In this document: piece by piece, positions 5,258 to 6,430 of the stretch
Position numbering within the stretch: position 1 is the first letter of the stretch
Layout: every line of letters begins with the position of its first letter
Assembly: GCA_902782705.1 (NCBI GenBank)
Contig: CACZOL010000025.1
Coordinates: 1 to 6,430 of the forward strand
Direction of reading: 5' to 3'
DNA from: an uncultured Selenomonadaceae bacterium
Lineage (GTDB): Bacteria; Bacillota; Negativicutes; Selenomonadales; Selenomonadaceae
DNA: 6,430 nucleotides
Program-made: the position numbers and the translations under genes
Notes under the pieces: model-generated
What the model saw: only the letters and a program-made list of their open reading frames with translations
Database searches by the model: none
What the model was told of the DNA's origin: nothing

Positions 5258-6430
5258 TTACTTTCCTTTTCCGCAGCAATTCTTGTACTTCTTTCCGCTG
5301 CCGCAGGGGCAGGGATCGTTTCGTCCGATGTGCTCGGAGCGCACGGGCGCTTTCTTGACGGGCTTGGCTTCCGCCTCCTCCACCTCGCTGCCATGGGACG
5401 CCTGCGCCGTGGCAAGTCGGTCTTCCACCTGCCGCCGCTCCTCGGTGACTACGCTGACGCGGTACATGAGCTTCGCGATGTCCGTCTGGATCTGATGGAT
5501 CATCTCCTCGAACATATTGTAGCCTTCGATCTTGTACTCAACCAGCGGATTGCGCTGACCGTAAGCGCGGAGGTTGATGCCCTGCCGCAGCATATCCATG
5601 TGGTCGAGATGCTCCATCCACTTGTTGTCGACGACACGCAGCATGACGACTTTTTCCAGCTCGCGCATGATAGACGGTGAGAACTCCGCTTCCCGCGCCG
5701 CATAATTGTCCTCGGCGATTTTTTCCAGCGTCTCGCCGAGCTCGTCGCGGCTCATTGCTTCGAGCTCTTCCTTTTTCAACGATCCCTTCGGCGCGTAAAT
5801 GCTTTCCGCATCCTCGATCAGCCCGTCCAGCGTCCATTCTTCCGGATAGAGCTTCTCGTTCGCGTACTGGTTCATCTCGGACTTGATAATCTCCTTGACC
5901 ATATACATGATGCTCTCGCGAAGCTCTTCGCCCTTCAGCACCTTGCGGCGCTGCGCGTAAATGACCTCGCGCTGCTGATTCATCACGTCGTCGTATTCGA
6001 GCACGTTCTTTCGCATATCGAAATTGCGCGCCTCGACCTTCTTCTGAGCGTGCTCAATGGAGCTGGTGATGATCGAATGCTCGATCGGCTCGTCCTCTTC
6101 CATGCCGAGCTTATCCATGACCTTCGCGATACGGTCGGCGGCGAACAGACGCAAAAGGTCGTCCTCCAGCGACAAGTAGAAACGCGACGATCCGGGGTCG
6201 CCCTGACGACCGGCGCGGCCGCGAAGCTGATTGTCGATACGTCTCGACTCGTGCCGCTCCGTACCGATAATCGCAAGCCCGCCGAGCTCGGCGACGCCGT
6301 CGCCGAGAATGATGTCCGTGCCTCGTCCGGCCATATTTGTCGCGATCGTGACCGCGCCGAGCTGCCCCGCGTCTTTGATGATCTCCGCTTCCTGCTCATG
6401 ATATTTCGCGTTCAGCACGTTATGCGGAAC
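5258..6430 (-). CDS. secA: Preprotein translocase ATPase SecA, C-terminal part (5' end outside window)
   Basis: The visible 390 residues are the C-terminal portion of SecA, the ATPase that drives proteins through the SecYEG channel; the rest lies beyond the right edge. The reading frame stays open to 6430 and begins with VPHNVLNAK, inside the second nucleotide-binding domain, so any start near 6418 is artificial. In order one sees motif V, TNMAGRGTDI (31-40), motif VI, QLRGRAGRQGDPG (68-80), then the helical scaffold and wing regions. An acidic/basic linker (about 345-368) and a zinc-binding tail follow, with Cys374, Cys376, Cys385 and Cys386 (CxCx8CC). The short link between TDI and ERHESRR lacks the long insertion of proteobacterial SecA, a Gram-positive-type feature. 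The stop is TAA. It is the first visible gene of the cluster and is followed by prfB. Confidence 0.97.
   Translation of the reverse strand, partial: VPHNVLNAKYHEQEAEIIKDAGQLGAVTIATNMAGRGTDIILGDGVAELGGLAIIGTERHESRRIDNQLRGRAGRQGDPGSSRFYLSLEDDLLRLFAADRIAKVMDKLGMEEDEPIEHSIITSSIEHAQKKVEARNFDMRKNVLEYDDVMNQQREVIYAQRRKVLKGEELRESIMYMVKEIIKSEMNQYANEKLYPEEWTLDGLIEDAESIYAPKGSLKKEELEAMSRDELGETLEKIAEDNYAAREAEFSPSIMRELEKVVMLRVVDNKWMEHLDHMDMLRQGINLRAYGQRNPLVEYKIEGYNMFEEMIHQIQTDIAKLMYRVSVVTEERRQVEDRLATAQASHGSEVEEAEAKPVKKAPVRSEHIGRNDPCPCGSGKKYKNCCGKGK

Noticed and set aside
5271..5310. CxCx8CC tail of SecA as an unusual zinc finger, compared with CxCx8CH of Escherichia coli
   Set aside because: The CC form is common in Firmicutes SecA and needs no special explanation.

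Overview
The window looks like chromosomal core DNA from a GC-rich member of the Firmicutes. The best fit is Negativicutes (Selenomonadaceae-like: Selenomonas, Mitsuokella or relatives). This taxonomic call is inference. It rests on the Gram-positive-type SecA without the proteobacterial insertion, the secA-prfB gene order, the DUF5693-csaB pair, and G/C-rich codon use. I see no mobile element, CRISPR array or sign of horizontal transfer.

Layout from left to right: a complete tRNA-Val(CAC) gene on the + strand (21-97) is followed by its own intrinsic terminator. A second, near-symmetric hairpin then separates it from the convergent gene cluster. Everything from about 185 to the right edge is one tightly packed minus-strand cluster. 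In transcription order (right to left) it reads: secA (3' part only, runs off the window at 6430), prfB, a DUF2993/LmeA-like envelope protein, a large polytopic DUF5693 membrane protein, and csaB (polysaccharide pyruvyl transferase). Gaps are 46 nt (secA-prfB) and 30 nt (prfB-DUF2993). The last three genes are joined by two 4-nt ATGA overlaps, which points to an operon with translational coupling.

Functionally, the cluster combines protein export (SecA ATPase), translation termination (RF2) and a three-gene cell-envelope module. In that module a membrane-anchored lipid-binding-like protein and a multi-spanning membrane protein with a large extracytoplasmic domain precede a pyruvyl transferase that in other Firmicutes modifies the cell-wall polymer bound by SLH-domain proteins. 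The functions of the DUF2993 and DUF5693 members are not established here and are the least explained part of the window.

The most informative sequence-level result is that prfB is longer than its open reading frame from the first ATG. It starts at a GTG at 5211, runs 23 codons to an in-frame TGA, and continues only after a +1 programmed frameshift at CTT TGA C (5145-5139). The stimulatory G-rich element upstream sits farther from the slip site than in the classical Escherichia coli signal.
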